In this document: positions 1 to 9,432 of the stretch, in pieces | How the letters are laid out: every line of letters starts with the position of its first letter | Numbering within the stretch: the stretch's first letter is position 1 | Origin: Bacteroidales bacterium | Lineage (GTDB): Bacteria; Bacteroidota; Bacteroidia; Bacteroidales; Paludibacteraceae | Assembly (NCBI GenBank): GCA_015061165.1 | Contig: SUXC01000001.1 | Span: forward strand, 248,001-312,000 | Direction: 5' to 3' | Length of the DNA stretch: 64,000 nt | The notes under the pieces: model-generated | What the model was told of the DNA's origin: nothing | Databases searched by the model: none | The model's input: only the letters and a program-made list of their open reading frames with translations | Made by a program: the position numbers and the translations under genes

Positions 1-987
1 CAGCCTATCTATGTATCGGACTCGCTATTGCATACTATAAAAGGGATTCCGAATGTGGCATATGTATCTACTTTTGCTTCCAAGCCTGGTATCATCAAGA
101 CGGACAGTGCTTTTCAGGGAATAGTGTTCAAAGGTACAGATTATTGGGACTATTTCGAGCAGAATATCGTAGAGGGCACATTGCCAACAGCGACCAATGA
201 AGTGCTACTTTCTACGGAATTGGCAAAGCAATTGCAGCTACATGTAGGAGATAACTTGTTGTGCTATTTTATTCAAGAGGATTTGCGTGTAAGGCGCTTA
301 TATATAGCAGGTTTGTATAATACGTGCATGAGCGAATTGGACAAAGTGTTTGTATTGGGCGATATTGCTTTGGTGCGCCAATTGAATACATGGAAGGATA
401 ATCAAGTGTCGGGTATTGAGGTGCTGGTGGATGATTTTCGTCAGTTAGAGAATACGACACAAGCGGTATATTTCGCTACAGCTAATCGCTTGGATGAAGA
501 TGGCAATACCCTATACACACAGAACTTGCAGCAGCTGAATCCGAATATCTTTGGTTGGCTCGATTTGTTGGATATGAATGTGGTGATTATCATCGTGCTG
601 ATGTTGTGCGTATCGGGCTTCAGTATCGTGACGGGATTGATAATATTGATTTTAGATAGCATACAACTGATAGGCACGCTGAAAGCATTGGGCGCAGATA
701 ATCAGTTCGTTAGGCGAATATTCATATATCAGGCTATTCTGCTGATAGGCAAAGGAATGTTGTGGGGCAATGTGATAGGTTTGGGACTTTGTGCGTTGCA
801 GTATTTCACACACTTGATACCTTTGGATGCTGCCTCGTATTATGTGAGTTATGTGCCAATGGCATTCCCATGGGGATGGTGGTTGGTGTTGAATATAGGT
901 ACACTGTTGCTGTCGTGGTTGATTCTATTGGCGCCTTCAGCTATTATTACGCAGATTAGTCCTGCCAAAGTGATGCATTTTGAATAA
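1..987 (+). CDS. FtsX-like ABC transporter permease, C-terminal part
   Basis: The frame is open from base 1, so the gene starts upstream of the window; an internal TTG at 28 is not needed. The visible 328 residues begin in a MacB-like extracytoplasmic domain. Three or four hydrophobic segments follow in the last 140 residues, with the FtsX-family pattern: a first helix ending in LIILILDSIQLIGTLKALGA, a central helix pair, and a final helix before the closing ISPAKVMHFE. Known relatives are inner-membrane permeases of the LolCE/MacB type, which pair with an ATP-binding subunit to move lipoproteins or other envelope substrates. The ATPase is not in the window, so the substrate cannot be assigned. 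The next gene starts 11 nt downstream, so they are probably cotranscribed. Confidence 0.85.
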   Translation, partial: QPIYVSDSLLHTIKGIPNVAYVSTFASKPGIIKTDSAFQGIVFKGTDYWDYFEQNIVEGTLPTATNEVLLSTELAKQLQLHVGDNLLCYFIQEDLRVRRLYIAGLYNTCMSELDKVFVLGDIALVRQLNTWKDNQVSGIEVLVDDFRQLENTTQAVYFATANRLDEDGNTLYTQNLQQLNPNIFGWLDLLDMNVVIIIVLMLCVSGFSIVTGLIILILDSIQLIGTLKALGADNQFVRRIFIYQAILLIGKGMLWGNVIGLGLCALQYFTHLIPLDAASYYVSYVPMAFPWGWWLVLNIGTLLLSWLILLAPSAIITQISPAKVMHFE

Positions 988-998
988 GGAAATTGATA

Positions 999-1943
999 AT
1001 GAAACTATACACATCTGTAGATATTGCTCCTTCTCCAAAGAAGATAGCTTACAATGACAAGATCCTGCTATTGGGCTCATGTTTTGCGGATAATATAGGT
1101 ACGAAGTTTGGAGAGTATTATTTTCAAACGACAGTGAATCCCTACGGAACGCTCTATAACCCTGCTTCAATTGCCAAGGCAATATCGGGTATTGGCAATG
1201 GGGTATCGGATATTGGGATTGTTGAGCACAATGGATTGTGGCACTCGTTATCGCACCATGGTAGTTTTTCGCGCGCGGATAAAGAGGATTTAGTGCGTGC
1301 GTGTGAGCAGAGTAGGGTGCAGTTGCGCGAAGCATTGCAGCAAGCGAGTATTATGATTATCACTTTTGGTACGGCGTGGGTGTATGAACATGAGGATAAG
1401 GTGGTGGCAAACTGCCACAAATTGCCAGCTAATCGGTTTGTGCGTAGGCGTATGACAGTAGATGAGATAGTGGAGATATGGCAACCTATTTTGGCTGCAA
1501 TGCCCAATAAACATTGGATTTTTACGGTTAGTCCTATTCGCCACGTCAAAGATGGATTGCATGAAAATCAAATCAGCAAAGCCATTCTGTTGCAGGCAGT
1601 GGATAGACTAACAGCGAAGCAGCTTGATAGCCCAATAGGCGGTTTAAGTTATTTCCCCTCGTATGAGATTATGCTGGATGAGTTGCGCGATTATCGCTTC
1701 TATGCGGAGGATATGGTGCATCCTTCGCAAGTGGCGGTGGATTACATCTGGCAGCGTTTTGTGGATACATATATGACAGCCGACACGCAGAACGAGATGC
1801 GTACTTTGCACCAATTGTGGCGTGACCGTCATCATAGGTTCTTGCATCCAGATTCGCTTGAGGCACAGCAGTTTGCAGCGCATATAAAAACGCGATTGCA
1901 GCAACTGCAACCGCGTTATCCGTGGTTAGAATCTATCGAATAA
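999..1943 (+). CDS. GSCFA domain-containing protein
   Basis: 314 residues. The defining GSCFA block is at residues 26-30 (LLLGSCFADNIG), followed by the family's NPYGTLYNP stretch near residue 47 and a second conserved region, FTVSPIRHVKDG, in the middle. The family is common in Bacteroidota and is related to SGNH-type hydrolases, but its substrate is unknown. An in-frame TTG lies 6 nt upstream at 993. I chose the ATG at 999 because AAGGAAA lies just before it and the product then starts MKLYTS. It follows the permease by 11 nt and converges with the acyl-CoA ligase gene, leaving only 3 nt between the stop codons and no visible terminator. Confidence 0.9.
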   Translation: MKLYTSVDIAPSPKKIAYNDKILLLGSCFADNIGTKFGEYYFQTTVNPYGTLYNPASIAKAISGIGNGVSDIGIVEHNGLWHSLSHHGSFSRADKEDLVRACEQSRVQLREALQQASIMIITFGTAWVYEHEDKVVANCHKLPANRFVRRRMTVDEIVEIWQPILAAMPNKHWIFTVSPIRHVKDGLHENQISKAILLQAVDRLTAKQLDSPIGGLSYFPSYEIMLDELRDYRFYAEDMVHPSQVAVDYIWQRFVDTYMTADTQNEMRTLHQLWRDRHHRFLHPDSLEAQQFAAHIKTRLQQLQPRYPWLESIE

Positions 1944-1946
1944 GCC

Positions 1947-3845
1947 CTATAGTGAGGCGATATTCTTTTCGTTCATCAGTTCTTTTCCCTCTGGTGTGTA
2001 GGCGTATTCAATGCGGTCAGCATAGTACTCCTCCACTTTGCCACGCACAATCTTCATGGTAGAGTTTACCAAATGGTTCTGCTCGGTAAACGCCTCGGGC
2101 AATACGGCAATCGCCTTAGGCAACCATTGTTCGGGGAACATACCCGCAAACTTACCATTGCGATACTCGTTTACCTCGTCTTGAATCTTCTGCAACATGG
2201 CTCTTTTGCCTTCTTCGGTTGCCGGGTTTAATCCTAATGCTTTGGCATGTTCTTTCAATGCATCTTTGTTAGGCACAATCAGAACGATAGTGTAGGGATC
2301 TTGGTTGTTGTGCAAGATGACTTGTTCAATATACTTGCTACCATCGGTAAGGCTATCTTCAAAGCCCTCTGGGCTGTATTTCTCGCCATCGGCACTGATG
2401 AGCAGCGATTTGAAGCGTCCTACCACCCATAGGAATCCAGGGTGTTGGTCGCTAACGTAGCCCATGTCGCCTGTGTGCAACCAACCATCAATGATTGTTT
2501 TCTCGGTGGAATCTGGGTTCTTCCAATAACCTGCCATCACGTTCTCGCCACGGATGACAATCTCGCCTTTTTGACCGTGTGGCACTTCGTTGCCCTCGTC
2601 ATCGCAAATCTTGAGGTCAAGTGGGGTTACGATACGGCCGCTGGAGCCAAAGATAGCATGGCTCATGGAGTTGGCGCAGATGATAGGTGTAGCCTCGCTG
2701 AGTCCATAGCCTTGGAACATAGGCATGCCTACGGCACAGAAATAGCGTTGCAGCTCAATATCGAGCAATGCACCACCACCCACAAAGAACTTCATACGTC
2801 CACCAAAGCCTTCGCGCACGGCTTTGAAGATAATCTTGTCAAACAATTTTACCAATGGTGCGCGCCATGCTTGCCATCCTCCACGATTCCAATACTCTTT
2901 GTTGTATTTGATAGCGTTGTTGAGGGCAAACTCGTAGAGGCGTTCTACGGTTTTGCCTTTGGCCTTGATGCTTGTTTCGATATTCTTGCGGAAGTTACGT
3001 GCCAATGCAGGTACGGAGAGCATGAGCATTGGGCGCACTTCTTTGATAGCGATAGGGATATTCTTCAGCGTAGCGATGGCTGTTTTGCCTATAGGCACAG
3101 TAGCGATACTGCCACCGTAGGACATCATTGTGTAGAATCCTGCCACGTGTGCAAAGCAGTGATCAAGAGGCAGAATGATGAGCATGATATCGCCTTTGTT
3201 GCAGGAAATCACGCTCGCACCTTGCTCCACGTTGGCGGTATAGTTGCGGTGGGTGAGCAGAATACCTTTGGGGTCGGCTGTAGTCCCCGAAGTGTAACTG
3301 ATATTGGCATAATCATCAGGTCCAACGGACTCGTATAGAGCACGAAATTCGTCCGCATGGTCTTTGAGGTATGCTTCGCCCATAGCAATGATTTCGCTAA
3401 TAGGCATCTCGTTTTCCCTGTATGTCTCTAATGGGTCAAGAACGATGATTTTCTCTACTTTGGGGCAGTTAGCAATGATATTGCGAATTTTAGGCAACTG
3501 CTGCTCGCTCACGATGACGTAGCGCGAATCGGAGTGCTGTATGCGGAACAAGAGGTCGGTGGATTCGGTGAGTTTGATGCTCAGTGGCACGTTCACACCA
3601 CCTGCGTATAGAATACCCAACTCGCTGGTAATCCATAGATTACGTCCTTGAGAGAGTAGGGATACTTTGTCTCCTTTTTTGAGTCCGAGTTGATAGAGAC
3701 CTGCACCAATTTTGTGTGCTTCTTCGCGTGTCTCGCGAAAACTGGTTTCTGTCCAAACGCCATTTACCTTCTCGCGAAGGAAAGTGAGTTCACTAAACTC
3801 ATGGGTGTATTTCTCTACGAAGTCAATGATTGTGGTTCGTTTCAT
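1947..3845 (-). CDS. long-chain acyl-CoA synthetase (AMP-forming)
   Basis: 632 residues of the ANL (AMP-binding) superfamily. The phosphate-binding loop YTSGTTADPKG is at residues 184-194, the A5 motif GYGLSEATP at 379-387, and the hinge-region motif GWLHTGD at 454-460. Length and motif spacing fit bacterial FadD/FACL enzymes, which activate fatty acids to acyl-CoA through an acyl-adenylate at the inner face of the membrane. It is the last gene of a minus-strand group (dsbD, rlmB, gph, this gene), starting 24 nt after gph. A 298-residue open frame on the opposite strand (2442-3338) is only a shadow. The exact chain-length preference cannot be read from the sequence. Confidence 0.92.
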   Translation of the reverse strand: MKRTTIIDFVEKYTHEFSELTFLREKVNGVWTETSFRETREEAHKIGAGLYQLGLKKGDKVSLLSQGRNLWITSELGILYAGGVNVPLSIKLTESTDLLFRIQHSDSRYVIVSEQQLPKIRNIIANCPKVEKIIVLDPLETYRENEMPISEIIAMGEAYLKDHADEFRALYESVGPDDYANISYTSGTTADPKGILLTHRNYTANVEQGASVISCNKGDIMLIILPLDHCFAHVAGFYTMMSYGGSIATVPIGKTAIATLKNIPIAIKEVRPMLMLSVPALARNFRKNIETSIKAKGKTVERLYEFALNNAIKYNKEYWNRGGWQAWRAPLVKLFDKIIFKAVREGFGGRMKFFVGGGALLDIELQRYFCAVGMPMFQGYGLSEATPIICANSMSHAIFGSSGRIVTPLDLKICDDEGNEVPHGQKGEIVIRGENVMAGYWKNPDSTEKTIIDGWLHTGDMGYVSDQHPGFLWVVGRFKSLLISADGEKYSPEGFEDSLTDGSKYIEQVILHNNQDPYTIVLIVPNKDALKEHAKALGLNPATEEGKRAMLQKIQDEVNEYRNGKFAGMFPEQWLPKAIAVLPEAFTEQNHLVNSTMKIVRGKVEEYYADRIEYAYTPEGKELMNEKNIASL

Positions 3846-3869
3846 AATATATCTATTTATAATAAACGT

Positions 3870-4517
3870 TTATATTATATTTAATAATTCCAAAGGATGA
3901 GTTATCATATAGTCGGGCTGTGCTGTGAGTAATTGCTCTTTTGTGCAGAACCCCCAAGTGCATGCCACGAAAGGCAAGTTGGCTGCTTTAGCGGTGGCGG
4001 CATCAACGAGAGAGTCACCGACATATAAGGTTGAAGGTTTATGGTTTATGGTTGAAGGCAAGGAAGCTAATATATCCCATACGATTTGTGGGTCGGGCTT
4101 GCGAGGAACATCTACGCGCTCGCCCAACACGACATCAAACGTATTCGGGAAGAAATGGGCTACAATCTTCTCTGTGGCTGCTTGATATTTATTTGAAGCC
4201 ACCGCCAACGTGTGTCCTGCTGCTTTGAGCGCCTTCAATAATTCAGGAATACCGTTGTACGGACGGGTGAGATCGCAGTTGTGCTTATCGTAGAAAGGTA
4301 CAAAATACTGGCGCAAACGCAGCACTGTAGTCTCGTTGCGTTGCTGCTCTGGCAATGCGCGCTCAATCAACTTGTTGATGCCATTACCCACCAAACGAGG
4401 GTAGTCCTCAATAGTGTGCGTAGGAAAACCACAAGCTGACAAAGCATGGTTGCATGCCTGCCCCAAATCATCAATCGTGTTGATGAGTGTGCCGTCTAAG
4501 TCAAATATTATTAACAT
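3870..4517 (-). CDS. gph: phosphoglycolate phosphatase-like HAD hydrolase
   Basis: 215 residues from the ATG at 4517. The frame extends further upstream but only inside rlmB. HAD motif I, DLDGT, is at residues 6-10 (nucleophile Asp6, acid/base Asp8). Motif II is the ASNK block, and motif III/IV is the KPDPQIVWDIL ... YVGDSLVDAATA region with its paired Asp residues. This is the Gph/PGP pattern; such enzymes dephosphorylate 2-phosphoglycolate from DNA repair, and related members act on other small phosphates. The start codon overlaps the rlmB stop by 7 nt, which suggests translational coupling. Confidence 0.85.
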   Translation of the reverse strand: MLIIFDLDGTLINTIDDLGQACNHALSACGFPTHTIEDYPRLVGNGINKLIERALPEQQRNETTVLRLRQYFVPFYDKHNCDLTRPYNGIPELLKALKAAGHTLAVASNKYQAATEKIVAHFFPNTFDVVLGERVDVPRKPDPQIVWDILASLPSTINHKPSTLYVGDSLVDAATAKAANLPFVACTWGFCTKEQLLTAQPDYMITHPLELLNII

Positions 4518-5362
4518 TCGCGTTGTCTGATTGCTTCGTATAACATGATTCCTGCGGCAACGCTGACGTTGAGTGACTCGATTACACCCGACATAGGTAT
4601 GCGGACTTGGTGCGAACAAATACGCAGATTGCCCTCATAGATACCCTTATCCTCGCTACCCATAACGATAACAGTAGGCATGGTCATATCCACATTGGTG
4701 TAGTTGGCCGTTGCGTGCTCAGTTGCTGCTAAGACGTTAAATCCCGAATCACGTAGGTACTGCAACGCATTCTGTAGGTTATCCACTTTGCATACAGGCA
4801 GATGGTATAGCGCACCTGCTGAGGTCTTTACTGCATCTCCATTGATAGCCACACTCCCGTGCGTACCTATAATGAGCGCATGCGCGCCCGCGCATGCACA
4901 CGTGCGAGCAATAGCACCAAAATTACGTACATCCGTTACTCCGTCCAATACCATTAGCAGAGGTGTCTTACCCTCTTCAAAGAGAGTTGGGACAAGTGAC
5001 TCAAGGTCACAGAAATCTATCGGACTGAGGAATGCGATAGCACCTTGGTGATTCTTGTCGGTATATTGGTTGAGTTTCTCCACAGGCACTTTCTGTACTG
5101 GTGTAGTAGTGCCCATGAGTTTCTTGAGCAGTTCCTTGCCGATAGTGGAAGTCATGTCACGGCGCAAGAGAATCTTATCTAAGGTCTTACCTGCATCAAT
5201 CGCCTCAATGATAGCTCGAATACCGAAGATCATCTCCTTCTCAGGGGGACGACGGGTGTCGTAGGAAGCCCCCCTCGCTCCCCCCTGAAGGGGGGAAGGT
5301 TTAGAAAAACTAGATTGTCTAGTTGGTCGAGTATAGTTAGAAGTTGTCTTTTTCTCGAACAT
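4511..5362 (-). CDS. rlmB: SpoU-family 2'-O-methyltransferase, likely 23S rRNA Gm2251 (RlmB)
   Basis: 283 residues. After a poorly conserved start, MIFGIRAIIEAI opens the SpoU substrate-binding domain. The trefoil-knot motifs follow: NFGAIARTC (motif 1), VIVMGSEDKGI (motif 2) and IPMSGVIESLNVSVAAGI (motif 3), which binds S-adenosylmethionine. RlmB methylates G2251 in the peptidyl-transferase P-loop of 23S rRNA; TrmH-like tRNA enzymes are the alternative. Residues about 20-40 are an in-frame low-complexity insert (SPLQGGARGASYDTRRPPEK) encoded by a GC-rich palindromic repeat at 5265-5297, which probably is not part of the fold. The gene starts 3 nt after the dsbD stop. Confidence 0.88.
   Translation of the reverse strand: MFEKKTTSNYTRPTRQSSFSKPSPLQGGARGASYDTRRPPEKEMIFGIRAIIEAIDAGKTLDKILLRRDMTSTIGKELLKKLMGTTTPVQKVPVEKLNQYTDKNHQGAIAFLSPIDFCDLESLVPTLFEEGKTPLLMVLDGVTDVRNFGAIARTCACAGAHALIIGTHGSVAINGDAVKTSAGALYHLPVCKVDNLQNALQYLRDSGFNVLAATEHATANYTNVDMTMPTVIVMGSEDKGIYEGNLRICSHQVRIPMSGVIESLNVSVAAGIMLYEAIRQREC
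5265..5297. repeat. GC-rich palindromic repeat inserted in rlmB
   Basis: Six C (5280-5285), TGAA, then six G (5290-5295) form a perfect hairpin inside the extreme 5' coding part of rlmB, next to a second run of C. It reads in frame as PSPLQGGARG. Similar palindromes encoding PSP/PSLKGG-type peptides lie in the DUF2723 gene at 62603 and 63205, so this is a dispersed repeat family tolerated in reading frames. Confidence 0.7.
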
Positions 5363-5365
5363 AGC

Positions 5366-7144
5366 TTAATATTTTAACCAATTGAGGAACTTCTGGATAT
5401 CTTCATCGTAGGCGTAACTGGTGTCCACAAGACGGTTGCCATCAGCATCGAGTTGCATATAGTAGGGTTGTGCATTGGATTGATACTCTGTACGTTGTAC
5501 GTAACTCCACTTGTCGCCTACTGTCTTGAGGGTAACAGTCTTGCCATTCTCCTCTACGGTGATAGGTTCTGGCAGTTTGGTTTTGTCATCCACGATGAGC
5601 GAGATAAGCACATACTTGTGCATATGCTCTGCTACCTCTGGTTTGCTCAGTACGGCAGCCTCCATCTTGCGGCAGTTCACGCAACCAAAACCGTTGAAGT
5701 CCAAGAACACAGGCATATTGTTCTCCTTCGCATAAGCCATACCCTCATCGTAGTCGGTGAAAGTGATTTGACCACCGTTGTTGGTAATGGTCTTATAGTT
5801 GTTGTTGGATACTGGAGTCCCGATTCCCGATTCCATAGAACCTGGCGTCATCACCCAGTCTTGAGTGGACATTGGTGGCGCGAAAGCAGAGATTGCACGG
5901 AGTGGTGCGCCCCATAGACCTGGTACCATGTACATTGCAAAGGAGAGTGAAATAACTGCCAAGAAGAAGCGTGTAACACTAGTCTTGCGATGGTCTTCAT
6001 CATCGTGTGGGAATGAAATCCATCCCAATAAGTAGCAGCCCAAGAGCGAGAAGATGATAATCCAAAGCGATACAAACACTTCGCGGTCGAGGATATGCCA
6101 TCCGTATGCCAAGTCTGCTACGCTGAGGAACTTCAATGCCAATGCCAACTCGAGGAAAGCAAGGGTAACCTTGAAGGTATTCATCCAGCCACCCGATTTA
6201 GGCAACTTCTTTAGCACTGAAGGGAACATAGCAAACAACGAGAATGGCAACGCCAATGCAACGGCGAAGCCCAACATACCCATCGCTGGGGCGAGGATCG
6301 ATTTGCCTGCTGCCTCCACAAGCAAGGTGCCAATGATAGGACCTGTGCAAGAGAACGACACAATCACCAATGTGAATGCCATGAGCAGAATGCTGAGGAA
6401 GCCAGTAGTATTGCTGGACTTGCTGTTGAGCGCTGTGGACCACGAACTGGGGAGGGTAATCTCAAACGCGCCAAAGAAGGATGCCGCAAACACTACCAAA
6501 ATCAAGAAGAAAATGATATTAACTACTGCATTGGTACTGAGTGCATTAAGTGCTGATGCACCAAAAATAAGCGTTACCAACAGACCCAATCCCACGTAAA
6601 TAATCACAATACTCAATCCGTAGAAGATAGCATCGCGTATGACTTGTGCATTGGTAGTACCTTTGGCAGCACCTCCGCGCTTGATGAAGAAGGATACAGT
6701 CATCGGAATGATAGGCCATACGCATGGAGTGAAGATAGCCAACAGACCACCCAGCAAGCCCATGAGGAAGATTACCCAGATGGATTGACCGCCTTCGGGG
6801 CTCTTAGGCGATGAGGCGATAGGGCTATCAGGCGATGAGGCAAGGGACACAAACTCCCATGTCTCAGGAGCCGTACACATCTTGTCGTCGCAAGCATTGT
6901 AGCGCACGCGAATAGTATCGGCTTTGGCTACTGTCTCAGTAAAAGTACCTTCGTACACATCCATGTAGAAACCATCTCCCAGTTCGATGATGTTGAGGTG
7001 CCAGCCTTTCTCAATGGTGGCAGTCAGTTTTACGCTGTCGCCTTCTATTGCGCCAGTCCACTTGATAGGTTGCACAATCTGTGCCCCAGCGGTCAATGCT
7101 ATCGCTATTGCCGCAAGTATAGTCATTATTCTTTTCATATTCAT
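5366..7144 (-). CDS. dsbD: DsbD-family thiol:disulfide interchange protein
   Basis: 592 residues. A signal peptide (MKRIMTILAAIAIALTAGAQ) precedes an N-terminal DsbC-like extracytoplasmic domain. A hydrophobic DsbD/CcdA core of about eight helices follows, with its two redox cysteines visible in TPCVWPIIP and SFSCTGPIIG. The C-terminal thioredoxin-like domain has CVNC at residues 488-491. The family carries electrons from cytoplasmic thioredoxin across the inner membrane to periplasmic thiol proteins. The start at 7144 is followed two codons later by another ATG (7138), and either could be used. A linker of repeated SSP/SPE residues at about 110-130 (DNA 6797-6845, with two copies of GGCGATGAGG) separates the first domain from the membrane core. 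Confidence 0.9.
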   Translation of the reverse strand: MNMKRIMTILAAIAIALTAGAQIVQPIKWTGAIEGDSVKLTATIEKGWHLNIIELGDGFYMDVYEGTFTETVAKADTIRVRYNACDDKMCTAPETWEFVSLASSPDSPIASSPKSPEGGQSIWVIFLMGLLGGLLAIFTPCVWPIIPMTVSFFIKRGGAAKGTTNAQVIRDAIFYGLSIVIIYVGLGLLVTLIFGASALNALSTNAVVNIIFFLILVVFAASFFGAFEITLPSSWSTALNSKSSNTTGFLSILLMAFTLVIVSFSCTGPIIGTLLVEAAGKSILAPAMGMLGFAVALALPFSLFAMFPSVLKKLPKSGGWMNTFKVTLAFLELALALKFLSVADLAYGWHILDREVFVSLWIIIFSLLGCYLLGWISFPHDDEDHRKTSVTRFFLAVISLSFAMYMVPGLWGAPLRAISAFAPPMSTQDWVMTPGSMESGIGTPVSNNNYKTITNNGGQITFTDYDEGMAYAKENNMPVFLDFNGFGCVNCRKMEAAVLSKPEVAEHMHKYVLISLIVDDKTKLPEPITVEENGKTVTLKTVGDKWSYVQRTEYQSNAQPYYMQLDADGNRLVDTSYAYDEDIQKFLNWLKY

Positions 7145-7151
7145 TGTCTTT

Positions 7152-7181
7152 TAGTGTCGTGAGTCGCGAGTCGGGACACTA
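7152..7181. other. 7-bp hairpin in the nadE-dsbD gap
   Basis: TAGTGTC (7152-7158) and GACACTA (7175-7181) are exact inverted repeats enclosing GAGTCG repeats in the 40-nt gap between nadE and dsbD. No T tract follows on the minus strand, so it is not a typical terminator; it may be an mRNA processing or stability hairpin. Confidence 0.4.
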
Positions 7182-7184
7182 TGA

Positions 7185-9119
7185 TTAATTTATTGCCACA
7201 TCACTCGGCATGCGCCAATCTCCGCGTGGCGAGAGACTCACACCTACTACTTTAGGTCCGTCGGGCATGCAACTGCGTTTGAACTGTTGAGTGAAGAAAC
7301 GGCGCATGAACACATTTAACCAGTGCTCAATAACCTCTTCTGTATATACTCCGTCAAATGCTAAACTTGCCATATACGCTATCTTCTCACGTGTAAAACC
7401 ATAGCGCAGGAAGTAGTAGAGGAAGAAGTCATGCAGTTCGTATGGACCAACTTTATCTTCGGTCTTTTGTGCTATATTGCCATCTTCGTCTGTAGGCAGA
7501 AGTTCAGGCGATACGGGTGTATCAACGATGTCGAGAAGTATCTCACGTGTGCGCTCTCCGAAGATATTCTCTGCTGCGTATTTCACCAGGTATCGCACCA
7601 ATGTCTTAGGTACGCCAGCGTTGATGCCGTACATAGACATCTGATCGCCGCAGTAGGTCGCCCAGCCAAGTGCCAGTTCGCTCATGTCACCTGTGCCGAC
7701 AACGATGCCATTGTACTTATTGGCCATGTCCATCAGTATCAGCGTGCGTATGCGCGCTTGCGCGTTCTCATAGGTGATATCGTGCTGATGGATGTCGTGT
7801 CCTATGTCGTTGAGGTGCTGAGTAGCCATATCGCGGATAGGGATCTCATGGATACTGATACCCACTTGTCCCATGAGCTCAATGGCGTTGTTATATGTGC
7901 GATCACTGGTGCCAAAACCAGGCATGGTAACACCTATCACTTGACTGCGACTGTAACCTAAGCGGTCGGCTGTTAGAACACATACGAGCAGGGCTAAGGT
8001 GGAGTCTAATCCGCCAGATATGCCTATGACAAGCGACTCAGCATGTGTGTGTTGCCAACGGCGTAGTAATCCATGTACCTGCAAATTGAGTACATCTTCG
8101 CAGTACTCCGCGCAGTTGGTACGCTTAGGTAAGAATGGCGTTTTAGGAAAATGGCGATGGATAGGAGCAATGGATGATTGGCTATCAGATTCTAAAGGCG
8201 CAACATTGATGTGGCGATAATGTCCATGCTTATCATGGGTGAAATTGGTGTTGCGTTGGCGGTCAATGCGCAAACGCTCTACATCTATTTCTGTGATAAT
8301 CATGCTGCTATCCATCTGGAAACGTTCGCCAATCTCCAACATATCACCATTCTCAGCTATGTAGGTACTACCAGAGAAAACAATATCTGTGGTGGATTCG
8401 CCTATACCAGATGAAGTATATACATATCCGCAATGCACACGTGCCGACTGCTGAGTAATCATACGCTGACGAAACTCATGCTTACCCGTCACGCAGTTAC
8501 TGCTGGAGAGATTGAAGATGATTTCTGCTCCTTGTATAGCCAACTGGGTACTGGCGGGTAGGGGAGACCATAAGTCTTCGCATATCTCAATACCAAAACT
8601 ATAATCCTTGGTGGCAAATAGCAAATCAATACCGAAAGGCACATCATTACCCCAAAGCTCAATAGTAGGGATACGTGGACGGATACTATTGACATTGTTT
8701 TCCAATACATCACGACCAGAAGAGAACCAACGCTTCTCGTAGAACTCGCCTGTGTTGGGAAGGTTGATTTTTGGTACAACTCCCACCACTTCGCCGTCTG
8801 TTATAACAAAAGCACAGTTGTAGAGGTTGTTATCAACTTTTAATGGCGAACCAACCAATACAATAATAGGCAGGTCGCGCGTGTACGCGCATATATCCTT
8901 TAATCCTATAAGCGCATCTTGTTGCAACTGTTGTGTGAAGAATAGATCCGCACAAGTGTATCCTGTTAGACTCAATTCGGGGAAACAAATCACCTCTACA
9001 CCTTCTTGTAGAGCTTCCTTGATTTGTTTTTTGATCTCGTTTGCATTGTACTTGCAGTCTGCTACACGCATTTTTGGTACGGCAGCTGCTACGCGAACAT
9101 ATCCTAAGTTAGTTGTCAT
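7185..9119 (-). CDS. nadE: glutamine-dependent NAD+ synthetase
   Basis: 644 residues in two domains. The nitrilase-type glutaminase domain shows the catalytic triad Glu48 (FPEL), Lys117 (VPKINLPN) and Cys180 (IEICEDLW). The synthetase domain starts near residue 345 and carries the PP-loop SGGLDS at 368-373. This long form makes NAD+ from deamido-NAD+, ATP and glutamine in the cytoplasm. Its own promoter lies just upstream (9146-9177, minus strand). The window also encodes NAD-consuming enzymes about 50 kb away, but nothing links them in regulation. Confidence 0.94.
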   Translation of the reverse strand: MTTNLGYVRVAAAVPKMRVADCKYNANEIKKQIKEALQEGVEVICFPELSLTGYTCADLFFTQQLQQDALIGLKDICAYTRDLPIIVLVGSPLKVDNNLYNCAFVITDGEVVGVVPKINLPNTGEFYEKRWFSSGRDVLENNVNSIRPRIPTIELWGNDVPFGIDLLFATKDYSFGIEICEDLWSPLPASTQLAIQGAEIIFNLSSSNCVTGKHEFRQRMITQQSARVHCGYVYTSSGIGESTTDIVFSGSTYIAENGDMLEIGERFQMDSSMIITEIDVERLRIDRQRNTNFTHDKHGHYRHINVAPLESDSQSSIAPIHRHFPKTPFLPKRTNCAEYCEDVLNLQVHGLLRRWQHTHAESLVIGISGGLDSTLALLVCVLTADRLGYSRSQVIGVTMPGFGTSDRTYNNAIELMGQVGISIHEIPIRDMATQHLNDIGHDIHQHDITYENAQARIRTLILMDMANKYNGIVVGTGDMSELALGWATYCGDQMSMYGINAGVPKTLVRYLVKYAAENIFGERTREILLDIVDTPVSPELLPTDEDGNIAQKTEDKVGPYELHDFFLYYFLRYGFTREKIAYMASLAFDGVYTEEVIEHWLNVFMRRFFTQQFKRSCMPDGPKVVGVSLSPRGDWRMPSDVAIN

Positions 9120-9145
9120 AATGCCTACTATTCCAAATTATGGTG

Positions 9146-9177
9146 CAAAGTTACTACAAAATTTGCACATACGCAAG
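9146..9177 (-). promoter_or_regulatory. Bacteroidota-type promoter for nadE
   Basis: Read on the minus strand, CTTG (9174-9177) is followed after 20 nt by TAACTTTG (9146-9153). This matches the primary-sigma pattern TTTG - about 20 nt - TAnnTTTG. It is 27 nt upstream of the nadE start. Confidence 0.7.
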
Positions 9178-9285
9178 TGTTCCTCATTTAAAATGTATGT
9201 TAAGGTGTAAAAAAATCATGATTTTACTCCAAAAAATGGCAAAAGTATAAAAAAATCCACTTTTTTGCATTTTTTTTTGAAAATA

Positions 9286-9317
9286 TTTGGTCATGTCAAA
9301 AAAAAGCAGTACCTTTG
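9286..9317 (+). promoter_or_regulatory. Bacteroidota-type promoter for tRNA-Glu
   Basis: TTTG (9286-9289), 20 nt, then TACCTTTG (9310-9317), a perfect consensus. The tRNA starts 37 nt further on. A 14-bp palindrome, AAAATCATGATTTT, lies upstream at 9212-9225. Confidence 0.8.
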
Positions 9318-9354
9318 CACCCGCTTTCGAAAAGAAAGTATGACATACGGTCAC

Positions 9355-9430
9355 GGTGCTATCGTCTAGTGGCCTAGGACAACGGCCTCTCACGCCGTAA
9401 ACCGGGGTTCGAGTCCCCGTAGCACTACCA
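9355..9430 (+). tRNA. tRNA-Glu (anticodon CTC)
   Basis: A 76-nt cloverleaf with encoded CCA (9428-9430). The acceptor stem GGTGCTA pairs with TAGCACT with one G-T wobble at the end. The anticodon stem ACGGC/GCCGT is perfect and encloses the loop CTCTCAC, giving anticodon CTC at 9389-9391, which reads the Glu codon GAG. The T arm CGGGG-TTCGAGT-CCCCG is canonical. Confidence 0.93.
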
Positions 9431-9432
9431 AG

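Noticed and set aside
993..998. TTG start for the GSCFA gene
   Set aside because: The ATG at 999 is two codons later with a better-placed AAGGAAA sequence.
2442..3338. 298-residue open frame on the plus strand
   Set aside because: It lies wholly opposite the acyl-CoA ligase, has no family motif and is Cys/His-rich in the way typical of antisense shadows.
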